Below are positions 1-7,948 of a DNA stretch of 64,000 nt, piece by piece. The stretch comes from an uncultured Lachnospiraceae bacterium (GTDB lineage: Bacteria > Bacillota > Clostridia > Lachnospirales > Lachnospiraceae): the NCBI GenBank assembly GCA_945868435.1, contig CAMBLG010000007.1, positions 1 through 64,000 of the forward strand, in the 5' to 3' direction. A program made the translations under genes and the position numbers. Numbering within the stretch: position 1 is the stretch's first letter; the number at the start of each line of letters is the position of its first letter. Below the pieces are notes generated by a model. That model saw only the letters and a program-made list of their open reading frames with translations, was not told the DNA's origin and did no database searches.

Positions 1-2
1 AG

Positions 3-215
3 AGCACCAGCGCAAGTGAATCAACGAGTGCAAGCGAGAGCACCAGTGCAAGTGAGTCAACGAGTACCAGTGAGAGCACGAGCAAGAGTATCAGTGAGAG
101 CACGAGCACGAGTGAGGGAAGCGCCAGCACGAGCACGAGTGAGAGCACGAGCGAAAGCACGAGTGAGAGCACGAGTGAAAGCACCAGTGAGAGTACAAGT
201 AGCAGTACCAGCGAG
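3..215 (+). repeat. Ser-codon-rich tandem repeat
   Basis: Units of 6-18 bases built from AGC ACG AGY GAR codons are repeated through the whole stretch and encode Ser-Thr-Ser-Glu. The units are near-identical at DNA level, so copy number could change by slippage. It continues beyond the left edge. Confidence 0.85.
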
Positions 216-485
216 ATTCCGGATGAGGACGTGCCACTGACAGAACTCCCGGATGAAGACATACCACTGGAAGAACTCCCGGACGAAGATGTGCCACTGG
301 CAGTTGTGGACCCGGATGAAGATGATCCACTGGTAATTCTGGATGAGGATGTGCCACTGGCCGGAAGTAATCCTGAGACGGGAGATTCCACGACACTGAC
401 GTGGATTGGGACAGCTGCGGCAGCTGTGACAGGTTTGCTTGGAGCCGGTAAAGGCAAGAAGAAAAAGGATGATACTAAGAAATAA
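3..485 (+). CDS. C-terminal part of a Ser-rich repeat, sortase-anchored surface protein (5' end outside window)
   Basis: The open frame enters from the left edge, so only about 160 residues are seen. The first ~70 are an almost pure Ser/Thr/Glu repeat (units such as STSES), as in stalks of Ser-rich surface adhesins. Four acidic units of the form PDEDVPLA/PDEDIPLE follow (codons ~76-118), then NPETGD, a hydrophobic segment (TWIGTAAAAVTGLLGAG) and a Lys-rich tail. That order is the layout of a sortase sorting signal, here with an NPxTG rather than LPxTG motif. The hydrophobic stretch is short and Ala/Gly-rich. The next gene has the same acidic units and an NPLTGD motif, so the two are probably handled by the same sortase. 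What the missing N-terminal part binds cannot be told. Confidence 0.8.
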   Translation, partial: STSASESTSASESTSASESTSTSESTSKSISESTSTSEGSASTSTSESTSESTSESTSESTSESTSSSTSEIPDEDVPLTELPDEDIPLEELPDEDVPLAVVDPDEDDPLVILDEDVPLAGSNPETGDSTTLTWIGTAAAAVTGLLGAGKGKKKKDDTKK

Positions 486-503
486 ACAGGAATATAGCGC
501 AAA

Positions 504-540
504 GAGAATGACTGCTTCTGATGAGGCGGTCATTCTTTTT
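504..540 (+). terminator. Rho-independent terminator
   Basis: GAATGAC pairs with GTCATTC around an inner wobble-paired stem and is followed by a run of T. It lies 20 bases after the stop of the Ser-repeat protein. The rest of the gap to the next gene (541-722) holds only a weak possible promoter (TTGACG near 613). Confidence 0.8.
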
Positions 541-722
541 ACGCTATAGCAGTTGGCGGAATAAGTGTATAAAGTTCATAGGTGGCTGGGAACGTTTTAC
601 AAATAGGAAGCGTTGACGACATTTAGGCAGATTCTATTGCGGATTAGGAATACTTGGGATAAGATAGGCAAAGAATGAAAGAGGAAAGCAAAAATGAATG
701 CCAAAATGGAGGGAGCAACGAC

Positions 723-3700
723 ATGAAACGTAAAGGAATGGGTAAACGGATTGCTGCGATTGTATTAGCAATTACAATGTCAATCAGTATGGCTGGATTT
801 CAGACCGGAATCGTGAAAGCAGATATTACTGAGGGAGAAGCCACCATCGATGTGATTACTGGTGATGAAACTATCGGCGATGTAATTACTGGAGACGAAG
901 CTACCGAAGATGAAAGCACCGGTGATACAACTACCGACGATGAGACCCCTGTTGATGAGACTAACGGAAACGAGACCACAGGTGATGAGACCACAGGTGA
1001 TGAGGCCACAGGTGATGAGATCACAGGTGATGAAACCACTAGTGATGAAACTACTGGAGACGAAACCACAGGTGATGAAACTACTGATGACGAAAATCTC
1101 GATGACCAGGGTTCCGGCGAGGAAGAGAACTCAGAGGAGGAAATCAGTGAGAGGGATGCGCTTTTAGCAACTTCTCCTGAAATCATCGCTCAACAGACCG
1201 AGAATAATGTTACTGTTTATGTGAATGCTCCCGAAGGTGCCTTTCCTGGCGGTACAACTGTTGAAATCATTCCTGTTTATCAGACGAATGAGCTTGTGGA
1301 TGTGATTGATAGCGTGGAGAATACCGAAGATCTTGTGGCCTTCGACATCACCTTCTATGATATTGACGGCAATGAGATTCAGCCTCGCGATGGATATACG
1401 GTTAATGTATCCTTTGAACTTGCCGCAGAAAGTGAACTGGCGCGTGACGACGCAACATTGCAGGTTTTCCATGTAGACGATGCACAGAATGCTACCCCTG
1501 TTGGAGGTGAGATTCCTTCAAGCAGTGAGGGTGTTGAGGTCAGTGTCGAGGCAGAGAGTTTCTCTGTGTACGCACTCACAGTTGTTCAGGATCCTGTGGA
1601 AGTCAAAGACGAGTATTATATCACTGTGGACCAGACGATGACGATTACCAGAAGCTTGGGACGCGTCGCAACTCGAAACATCCAAGTGGAACCTGATGCC
1701 AATGTCGTTAATGTAGAGAATGCTCAAATTATTGACAATGCTGTTCTTGGTTTCATTGATACAGACGATGATGCCGTGATTGATCTTAAGGCTATTTCAG
1801 CTGGCGACACAACAGTGACAGTCAATTTTGAATATGAATATTGGAGTTTTAAAACGTGGTCATACGAGTGGAAGAGCGATTCTGTGTCCTTCAAAGTCCA
1901 TGTTGCTGACCCTCAGGAATTCAATCTGGGAGAAAACCTGACAGGGAAATCTCAGGAAGTGAATGTAGTTCTGGGCGGATTTACGGTTGATGAGAACAAT
2001 GTCGAAAACTGGTTCCGTAACATCTTTGGTAAGTCTCCGAAAGAGGCCATTACTGTATCGTACGACAATGGTGAAGTTGTTAATGCAGAGGTTGTCGGAA
2101 TAAAGAATGGTTATAGCATTTTTGATGCAGCGTGGGCAGAAAAGGCTGCAGTTGTTACTGTGAAGCTTACTCCTGTAGAAAATGCTGCTGGGAAATCTGA
2201 TACAGTTCATCTTAACTTCAATGTAATTGATGGCAAGATACAGACTCAGACTATCTCCTTTGAGGTAACAGTTGGTGCGACGCATACCGTGACTTTCGAT
2301 TATGGCTATGAGAACAAAGCGGATACTCTGTCTGTGGAGCATGGCAGCATGGTCACAAAACCCGCTGATATTACCCGTGAAGGCTACAAATTCCTTGGCT
2401 GGTATGTTGGTGAAGAGGAATACAATTTCGACACACCGGTTACCGGTGACCTTACCCTGACTGCAAAATGGGGAAAAGATTACAATGCGGAGTTCTACCT
2501 TCTGAAGAACGTAAATGTCATTCCTTTGGAAAATGGTTCTACGCAGTACCCTGCTTCGAATTATACAGCAAAGGATTTAACGAACATGGTAGGAACCATT
2601 ACCAGTACAGCGTTTGTGAACTTAGGTGATGGTTTGGATGTTACCGGTCTGAATATTGCCGAGTCCTTCCAGTCTGTTCAGGATGTGATTGAAGAGACAC
2701 CGGAGGACGGATATCTGGAAACACTGAAGGGAGAAATCCTTACAGCTCAAGGCTTTGTGGACAGCTTCGATAATTATGACATCCTTTGGTATGTTGTTAA
2801 GAAAGCTGGCGGCACATATCACGTAGATGGTGTGGTTTACGACAAGACCGCCAATTATAAAACTCTCGCCTATGATGCAAATACTACAGATTCTGTAGAT
2901 GTTCCGAGTAGTATGGCATATCCTCTTGGAACTAAGGTTCAGGTGGCAGCTCAACCTTCCCGCACCGGCTACACTTTCACCGGCTGGAACACGCAGAAAG
3001 ATGGCAAGGGTACTTCTTATGACGCTGGAGCAGACCTGATTCTCAATGATAATACAACGCTGTATGCCCAGTGGAAGAAAAACACAAAGACGGATGTAAA
3101 CTTCTATATCCAGCTTGATAGCGCAGTCATGGATATCGAGGGTGACATCAATCGCAGACCTGTCAATTATTTCAGTGGCTCTGTTGCCAAGAGCACGATG
3201 AACGCCAATGTTTCTACTAGCTTTAAGTATGCGGGGGAAGCAGAAAAAGCGGCTGATGCAGATAGCACGATTCGTAAAGATTTACTCGGAAATGCGGATT
3301 ATATCGCGGATTGCCCAGCTGATTCAGATGTATTTGCAAATCTGCAGAATGATGTTAAAACGTTGAATAAATTTGCGGAACTCAACATAGATGTTACCAC
3401 ACTGACCACGGACAATTATGATATCTACTGGTATGTTGTCAAGTACGATACTGCTGATGGTTGGCATGTAGATGGTATCCTGCATAAAAAAACGACAAAC
3501 CCGGGAACAAATCCGGAACCGACAAACCCGGACAAAGAACCGGGAACAACCCCGGGTGGTGGAAGCACTCCAGGTGGTACAAATCCGGGTGGTAGTACAA
3601 CTCCAGGCGGTGATTCTGGTACTGTAGTTATTCCGGATGACGATACTCCATTAGCACCGGGACCAGATAATGATGCTGATACTCCGTCTGATAATGAGGA

Positions 3701-3980
3701 AAGTGATTCGTCTAACGATGATAACGATGGCATCACCGAAATCGAAGATGAGGATACTCCACTTTCTGATGGAACTGACATTGAAGACGAGGATGTGCCG
3801 CTTTCTGACGGATCTGATCTTGATGATGCGGAAACTATCATTGAAGATGAAGACACACCGTTAAGTGATAACCCCTTGACTGGTGACAGCGTTTCCGTAT
3901 TATGGGCAGTACTGGCAGTGATGGCTGCAATGGGACTTCTGGTAGTGTTCGTAGCAGGAAAGCGTAAGAAAGAAGACTAA
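723..3980 (+). CDS. Large multidomain cell-wall-anchored surface protein (InlB-type B repeats, NPLTG sorting signal)
   Basis: ATG 723 is chosen because GGAGGG lies 8-9 bases upstream and the protein then opens with a clean signal peptide (MKRKGMGKRIAAIVLAIT, cut after about residue 33). An ATG 48 bases earlier has no such site. The 1085 residues in order are: acidic TGDE repeats (~38-133); a beta domain with EGAFPGGTT (~150-290); Ig-like regions (~293-515); a Listeria-Bacteroides/InlB B-type repeat ending GYKFLGWY...AKW (~520-583); a module ending in a YDILWYVVK-type motif (~587-710); a second B repeat (GYTFTGWN, ~712-785); a second copy of that module (YDIYWYVVK, ~792-923); a Pro/Gly linker; DEDTPL/DEDVPL units (~973-1048); NPLTGD, a transmembrane helix and KRKKED. 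B repeats are common in adhesins, but the ligand is unknown. A terminator follows. Confidence 0.85.
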   Translation: MKRKGMGKRIAAIVLAITMSISMAGFQTGIVKADITEGEATIDVITGDETIGDVITGDEATEDESTGDTTTDDETPVDETNGNETTGDETTGDEATGDEITGDETTSDETTGDETTGDETTDDENLDDQGSGEEENSEEEISERDALLATSPEIIAQQTENNVTVYVNAPEGAFPGGTTVEIIPVYQTNELVDVIDSVENTEDLVAFDITFYDIDGNEIQPRDGYTVNVSFELAAESELARDDATLQVFHVDDAQNATPVGGEIPSSSEGVEVSVEAESFSVYALTVVQDPVEVKDEYYITVDQTMTITRSLGRVATRNIQVEPDANVVNVENAQIIDNAVLGFIDTDDDAVIDLKAISAGDTTVTVNFEYEYWSFKTWSYEWKSDSVSFKVHVADPQEFNLGENLTGKSQEVNVVLGGFTVDENNVENWFRNIFGKSPKEAITVSYDNGEVVNAEVVGIKNGYSIFDAAWAEKAAVVTVKLTPVENAAGKSDTVHLNFNVIDGKIQTQTISFEVTVGATHTVTFDYGYENKADTLSVEHGSMVTKPADITREGYKFLGWYVGEEEYNFDTPVTGDLTLTAKWGKDYNAEFYLLKNVNVIPLENGSTQYPASNYTAKDLTNMVGTITSTAFVNLGDGLDVTGLNIAESFQSVQDVIEETPEDGYLETLKGEILTAQGFVDSFDNYDILWYVVKKAGGTYHVDGVVYDKTANYKTLAYDANTTDSVDVPSSMAYPLGTKVQVAAQPSRTGYTFTGWNTQKDGKGTSYDAGADLILNDNTTLYAQWKKNTKTDVNFYIQLDSAVMDIEGDINRRPVNYFSGSVAKSTMNANVSTSFKYAGEAEKAADADSTIRKDLLGNADYIADCPADSDVFANLQNDVKTLNKFAELNIDVTTLTTDNYDIYWYVVKYDTADGWHVDGILHKKTTNPGTNPEPTNPDKEPGTTPGGGSTPGGTNPGGSTTPGGDSGTVVIPDDDTPLAPGPDNDADTPSDNEESDSSNDDNDGITEIEDEDTPLSDGTDIEDEDVPLSDGSDLDDAETIIEDEDTPLSDNPLTGDSVSVLWAVLAVMAAMGLLVVFVAGKRKKED
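973..1092 (+). repeat. 12-base tandem repeat encoding Thr-Gly-Asp-Glu
   Basis: About ten imperfect copies of a GAGACCACAGGT-like unit encode TGDE(T/A/I)T. It forms an acidic stalk just after the signal peptide and is a candidate for length variation. Confidence 0.8.
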
Positions 3981-4015
3981 GCTTTCGCTTTAGCAGAAAA
4001 CTGATATGGAATGAG

Positions 4016-4055
4016 TACCTCCAAAGCAGAGACCATCTGATTTGGAGGTATTTTT
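4016..4055 (+). terminator. Rho-independent terminator
   Basis: TACCTCCAAA pairs with TTTGGAGGTA, with a second inner pairing CAGA/TCTG, followed by TTTTT. It ends the large surface protein gene. Confidence 0.85.
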
Positions 4056-4116
4056 CTCTCATGGCTGTGAATAGTAACCTCTCATGCCTCATGTATGTTT
4101 CATTTTTATTTGGTAC

Positions 4117-4145
4117 TTTTCAGAGGGCAAAAAGCATGCTATAAT
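4117..4145 (+). promoter_or_regulatory. Sigma-A-type promoter of the transglutaminase-like gene
   Basis: TTTTCA, 17-base spacer, then TATAAT with the extended -10 element TG one base before it. About 57 bases separate the -10 from the start codon. Confidence 0.65.
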
Positions 4146-4202
4146 ATATGTGGAAATATAGGTTTTTTGCAGGCTGATGTTCATACGCAGGGGAGGAATA
4201 CT

Positions 4203-5090
4203 ATGAGAAAACGAATGCAGAGAGCGGCAGTTCTGGTTATGGTTTTTTGCCTGTTGATTATGGGAAGCAGAGTGGGAGCGGATGCCAAGGTCATCCGTGC
4301 GAAAGCATCCGGTAAGGCTGTGAACGAGAATTCCCAGATGATTATTGACTATTCCAATATTTCTAAGGGATACGTCATGGTGAAATACAAGCAGTCTACC
4401 AAGGTGAAGCTGAAGGCACAGGTGGCATGCCCTACCGGTATTACCTATACATACAACCTGACGGCAAAGAAGTGGGCGACCTTTCCTTTGTCTGAGGGGA
4501 ATGGTGAGTATAAGGTCACCGTATACACGAATGTGTCCGGCAACAGTTATGCGACGGCGGGCTCCCAGAGTTTTAAAGTAAGTATGGACAATTCACTGTC
4601 TCCGTTTCTGATGGCGAACCAGTTCGTGGATTATACATCCAGCACCAAATGTGTCAAGAAGGCATCTTCTCTGTGCAAGAATGTCTCTGGGGAGATGAAG
4701 AAAGTCAAGAAGGTCTATGACTGGACCATTAAGACCATTAAGTATGACAAGGCAAAGGCGAAGACGGTTCAGAGTGGCTATCTTCCGAATCTGGATACGG
4801 TATATAAGAACAAGAAGGGAATCTGTTTCGACTATGCTGCGACGATGACCGCCATGCTTCGCAGTCAGGGGATACCCACCAAGCTGGTAATCGGTTATGC
4901 GGGCTCTGCTTATCACGCATGGATCAGCGTATATTCTGAGAAGGATGGCTGGATTGACAATGTGATCTATTTCGATGGAGAGAAGTGGAATCTGATGGAT
5001 CCAACATTTGCATCTTCTTCGAATTCCAGCCCGGCCATTATGGATTATATTGGCAATGGAAGTAATTATCAGGCAAAATATGCATATTAA
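4203..5090 (+). CDS. Secreted transglutaminase-like protein
   Basis: Start ATG 4203 follows GGGGAGGAA and opens a signal peptide (MRKRMQRAAVLVMVFCLLIM, then ADAK). An earlier in-frame ATG at 4095 would precede the promoter. The 295-residue protein has an N-terminal beta region (~30-140) and a C-terminal transglutaminase-like domain. The catalytic triad is visible: Cys208 in KGICFDYA, His238 in YHAW and Asp266 in LMDPTF. This fold covers transglutaminases and cysteine proteases or peptidases. In gut Firmicutes such secreted proteins are usually unassigned, so the substrate (cross-link or hydrolysis of surface protein) is open. It sits next to two wall-anchored proteins, which makes a role at the cell surface likely. 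Confidence 0.85.
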   Translation: MRKRMQRAAVLVMVFCLLIMGSRVGADAKVIRAKASGKAVNENSQMIIDYSNISKGYVMVKYKQSTKVKLKAQVACPTGITYTYNLTAKKWATFPLSEGNGEYKVTVYTNVSGNSYATAGSQSFKVSMDNSLSPFLMANQFVDYTSSTKCVKKASSLCKNVSGEMKKVKKVYDWTIKTIKYDKAKAKTVQSGYLPNLDTVYKNKKGICFDYAATMTAMLRSQGIPTKLVIGYAGSAYHAWISVYSEKDGWIDNVIYFDGEKWNLMDPTFASSSNSSPAIMDYIGNGSNYQAKYAY

Positions 5091-5107
5091 TGTAATAGTC
5101 CTTTATG

Positions 5108-5138
5108 CAGGCTTGTGATTTTCTCACAGGCCTGTTTT
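5108..5138 (+). terminator. Rho-independent terminator, possibly leaky
   Basis: CAGGCTTGTGA pairs with TCACAGGCCTG around TTTTC, then TTTT. Only ~22 bases remain before the next start codon, so the downstream operon needs either read-through or a promoter within or before the hairpin. Confidence 0.7.
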
Positions 5139-5160
5139 AAATCAACGAGGTAGAAGAATC

Positions 5161-6207
5161 ATGAAGAAAATGAATTTATCCAACGATTATTTGTCTGCGT
5201 TTTGTCTGCAGATATCTCTTTTGTTGCACGCCGGAATATCTATCGGAGACGGACTGCATATGCTCTCCGAGGATGAAGAGGATCCGGCGGCGAAAAAAAT
5301 CCTGCAGTCCATGAGTGAGCAGGTGGACAATGGTCTGCAGATCTCTGAGGTGATGGAACAGAGTGAGTGCTTTCCGGATTATGTTGTCTATATGACTAGA
5401 ACAGGAGAGGAGACGGGGCGTACCGAGGAAGCCTTCAAGGCGCTCTCTGATTATTATGAGGAGCAGAGGCAGTTGTCGGAGCGTGTTCGAGGTGCTCTGC
5501 TGTATCCGGTGATCCTTTTGATTTTGATGCTTTTGATCATCGGAGTTTTGCTTATTCGTGTCCTCCCCATTTTCAATACGGTTTATAATCAGCTTGGAGG
5601 CAGCATGACAGGGATCGCGGCAGGACTTCTCAAGCTTGGGGATGTGCTTCGGGCAGCACTTCCTGTGCTTGGAATTGTCATGGGAATTGTCGTTGTCGTT
5701 GTTCTTATCTTCTATTTTTCCGATACTCTTAGGGGAAAATTAACCGGACAAATTCGAAAACGACATGGACATAAGGGAATTCTACATAAAGTTGGGATGG
5801 CGCGTTTCGCTTCAGCGCTTTCGATGGGAATGATGAGCGGACTTGCGATTGAAGATGCAATGCGCATGGCAATGAGCTTTCATGAGGAATCAGATAAGGT
5901 AAAAGCCGGATATGAACAGTGCCTGAATAATTTGGAGCAGGGAGAGCCTCTGGCGGAATCCTTGAAGAAGGCAGAGGTATTCCCGACCTTGTATTGCAGA
6001 ATGCTTTCTCTCGGTGTGAAAAGCGGTGCGGGAGATGATATTATGGCCGAGATTGCGCGAAGGCTGGAGGATGATGCAAGTCGTTCCATTGACAATGCAG
6101 TGGCTAAAATTGAGCCGACGATCGTGATCGTTACCTCTATCCTTGTGGGCGTGATCCTGCTGTCCGTGATGATCCCGCTGATGAATATTATGGCATCCAT
6201 CGGATAG
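5161..6207 (+). CDS. Type II secretion / type IV pilus inner-membrane platform protein, PilC/GspF family
   Basis: 348 residues with the duplicated T2SSF layout. A cytoplasmic helical domain (~10-115, with FCLQISLLLHAGISI and TGEETGRTEEAF) is followed by a membrane segment, then a second copy (~210-320, with FASALSMGMMSGLAIEDAM and LGVKSGAGDDIMAEI) and a C-terminal membrane helix (IVIVTSILVGVILLSVMIPL). In pilus and type II systems this protein anchors the ATPase and the pilin filament to the membrane. It is the first gene of a tightly spaced operon that ends with a PilT-like ATPase. An AACGAGGT purine-rich site precedes the ATG. Confidence 0.88.
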   Translation: MKKMNLSNDYLSAFCLQISLLLHAGISIGDGLHMLSEDEEDPAAKKILQSMSEQVDNGLQISEVMEQSECFPDYVVYMTRTGEETGRTEEAFKALSDYYEEQRQLSERVRGALLYPVILLILMLLIIGVLLIRVLPIFNTVYNQLGGSMTGIAAGLLKLGDVLRAALPVLGIVMGIVVVVVLIFYFSDTLRGKLTGQIRKRHGHKGILHKVGMARFASALSMGMMSGLAIEDAMRMAMSFHEESDKVKAGYEQCLNNLEQGEPLAESLKKAEVFPTLYCRMLSLGVKSGAGDDIMAEIARRLEDDASRSIDNAVAKIEPTIVIVTSILVGVILLSVMIPLMNIMASIG

Positions 6208-6219
6208 GAAGTGATTGAT

Positions 6220-6549
6220 ATGGGAACAGGAAAACAGTTTTTGAATAAGCTGTCGGCACTGGCACGTTATCTGATGATGCCGGTTCTTATGCTGGCGGCT
6301 GTGTATATTCTTCTGGTCAGCGCCGGAAGTGTGAGCGAAAGGCAACAGGCAGAGAGCTTAAAGCAGATGGAGGATACCATCTATAAAGCAGTTTTGAACT
6401 GTTATGCCATAGAGGGAAGTTATCCGGCTACCATTGATTATGTGGAGCAGCATTACGGACTTCAGATTGACCACGACAGATATGATGTGTTTTATGAGAT
6501 ATTTGCAGAGAATGTCATGCCTGAAATTACAGTGATTGAAAAGAATTGA
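6220..6549 (+). CDS. Small pseudopilin-like membrane protein of the pilus/secretion operon
   Basis: ATG 6220 is preferred over GTG 6211 because AGGAAG lies 8 bases before it. 109 residues: a short basic N-terminus, one hydrophobic segment (YLMMPVLMLAAVYILLV, ~17-35), then a soluble part with NCYAIEGSYPATIDYVEQHY. That resembles the start of pseudopilin globular domains (short helix plus GxYP). The normal G|FTLxE prepilin cleavage motif is absent. It lies 12 bases after the PilC-like gene, so it is probably a minor pilin or an assembly factor. The assignment rests on position and topology only. Confidence 0.6.
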   Translation: MGTGKQFLNKLSALARYLMMPVLMLAAVYILLVSAGSVSERQQAESLKQMEDTIYKAVLNCYAIEGSYPATIDYVEQHYGLQIDHDRYDVFYEIFAENVMPEITVIEKN

Positions 6550-6585
6550 AGCAATTGTGATAATAATGAAATAAGGAAGCAGACT

Positions 6586-7107
6586 ATGAAAAAAGAGGCA
6601 ACAAGCCACCATATGGATGGTGTTTACGTGCTGTTGTTGTTTGCCGTTTTTGCAGGGTGCATTCTGATTGTTTTGTTGTTTGGAGCTTCTGCCTATGAGA
6701 AGCTTGTGGAAAGAGATCAGGCGGCTTACAATCAGCGGACAGGGATACAGTATCTGGCGGCAAAGGTAAGGCACAGCGACAGTGCAGATCATATATTTGT
6801 GGGAAGTTTTTCGGATCGGACCGATGCTTCTGCAGATGATATTGATACCCTTTATCTACAGTTTGTCGGAGATGAGGGGGATATACCCGGATTTTATACG
6901 AAAATTTATTATTATGACGGATACATCCGGGAGGTATTGTGTGCAGAGGACAGCGGGTTGTTTCCGGAGGACGGAAGTAAGATTATGGCAGCGGATGGGC
7001 TTGAGATTTCCAAAAGCGGAAATCTGATTTCCTGCATTGTGATCAACGAGGATGGAAGTGAGAGCAGCCTGAAACTGGCAGTGCGAAGCGGAGGGAACAA
7101 ACAGTGA
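6586..7107 (+). CDS. Pseudopilin-like membrane protein, probably DUF4860 type
   Basis: 173 residues: N-terminal hydrophobic helix (DGVYVLLLFAVFAGCILIVL, ~11-30) followed by a soluble region with repeated Tyr and acidic residues (KIYYYDGYIREV). The sequence before the helix, MDG|VYVLL, resembles a prepilin site but lacks Glu at +5. I think it belongs to the DUF4860 family seen beside such operons in Lachnospiraceae, but that is from memory. It overlaps the next gene by four bases (GTGA junction), which indicates translational coupling in one operon. Confidence 0.6.
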   Translation: MKKEATSHHMDGVYVLLLFAVFAGCILIVLLFGASAYEKLVERDQAAYNQRTGIQYLAAKVRHSDSADHIFVGSFSDRTDASADDIDTLYLQFVGDEGDIPGFYTKIYYYDGYIREVLCAEDSGLFPEDGSKIMAADGLEISKSGNLISCIVINEDGSESSLKLAVRSGGNKQ

Positions 7108-7538
7108 GAAAAAGTGAAAGCAAGGCTCCGCTTGTATTGATGGAACAGGTGATCATGGTGCTGGTGTTTGCGCTGGTGGCTGCTATGTGTATTCAGGCGT
7201 TTGCGCTGGCGAGAAGCATCTCGCTTCGGATGGCGGAGCGGGATCATGCCATGAATATCAGTCAAACGCTGGCAGAGACCGTGAAAGCATATGGCGGAAG
7301 CCTGGAAGAGATTCGTGGCGAGCTGGGTGGCGTTATGGATGGCGAACAGTTGGTATTCTATTATGATGACGAGTGGAATGCGGTTCCCAATGTAGAGGAA
7401 GCGGATTTTTGTGCTGTTTTCGTGACGGAAGAGAGTGAAGCGTTTTGTCGGTACGGAAGCATCATCGTTTCCGACGCAGCGCATGAGCGAGAGATTTTTT
7501 CCATGCGAGTGGCATGGCAGGGGGCAGAAAGCGAATGA
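7104..7538 (+). CDS. Prepilin-like protein with atypical class III leader
   Basis: The start GTG 7104 overlaps the preceding stop, and upstream GGAGGG supports it. 144 residues. The N-terminus SKAP|LVLMEQVIMVLVFAL places Glu at +5 after a possible cleavage site and is followed by a long hydrophobic helix, as in type IV prepilins, but the -1 residue would be Pro (or Ala) instead of Gly. The rest is a small mixed domain with no motif I recognise. The gene ends in an ATGA overlap with the next one. It is probably a minor pilin of this operon. Confidence 0.55.
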   Translation: MRKSESKAPLVLMEQVIMVLVFALVAAMCIQAFALARSISLRMAERDHAMNISQTLAETVKAYGGSLEEIRGELGGVMDGEQLVFYYDDEWNAVPNVEEADFCAVFVTEESEAFCRYGSIIVSDAAHEREIFSMRVAWQGAESE

Positions 7539-7945
7539 ATAAAAAGATGAATATTCCGGCTCCGGTAGGGGGCAGTTCACTGCTCGTGATTTTTTCCGTG
7601 TTGTGTTTTTCGGTTTTTTCCATGCTGGTTCTGGCTACTGTGAAAGCAGATGAAAGGCTGGCGGATGACAGTTGCGAAGCGGTTACGGCTTATTATCAGG
7701 CGGATTGTGAGGCGGAACGTATTTTGGGAGAATTGCGCGCGGGAATCGTGGAGGATTCGGTCACGCAGAAAGATGATTATTACGCATATCAATGCCCGGT
7801 GAATGATACCCAGAGCCTTAGTGTGGTGGTGGAAATCACGGGAACGGATTATGAGATACATCAGTGGAAGCTGGAGGAAACCATTGCCTGGGAGCCGGAG
7901 CAGTATCTCAATTTATTGGATGTTGATGATCTAACGGAGGAATAG
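7535..7945 (+). CDS. Pseudopilin-like membrane protein
   Basis: ATG 7535 overlaps the TGA of the previous gene. A GTG 21 bases earlier would overlap more and is less likely. 136 residues: Gly-rich PVGGSSLLVIFSVLCFSVFS helix near the N-terminus without Glu at +5, then a soluble part with CEAVTAYYQADCEAERILGE. Lack of Glu5 is a known feature of GspK/PilX-type tip pseudopilins, although here the protein is much shorter than GspK. Only three bases separate it from the ATPase gene. Confidence 0.55.
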   Translation: MNKKMNIPAPVGGSSLLVIFSVLCFSVFSMLVLATVKADERLADDSCEAVTAYYQADCEAERILGELRAGIVEDSVTQKDDYYAYQCPVNDTQSLSVVVEITGTDYEIHQWKLEETIAWEPEQYLNLLDVDDLTEE

Positions 7946-7948
7946 AGG

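Noticed and set aside
57-533. Long minus-strand frame over the first gene.
   Set aside because: It mirrors the Ser-repeat coding region and has no ribosome site; the plus frame has a sorting signal.
800-1186. Ser-rich minus-strand frame over the TGDE repeat.
   Set aside because: A shadow of the acidic repeat of the large surface gene.
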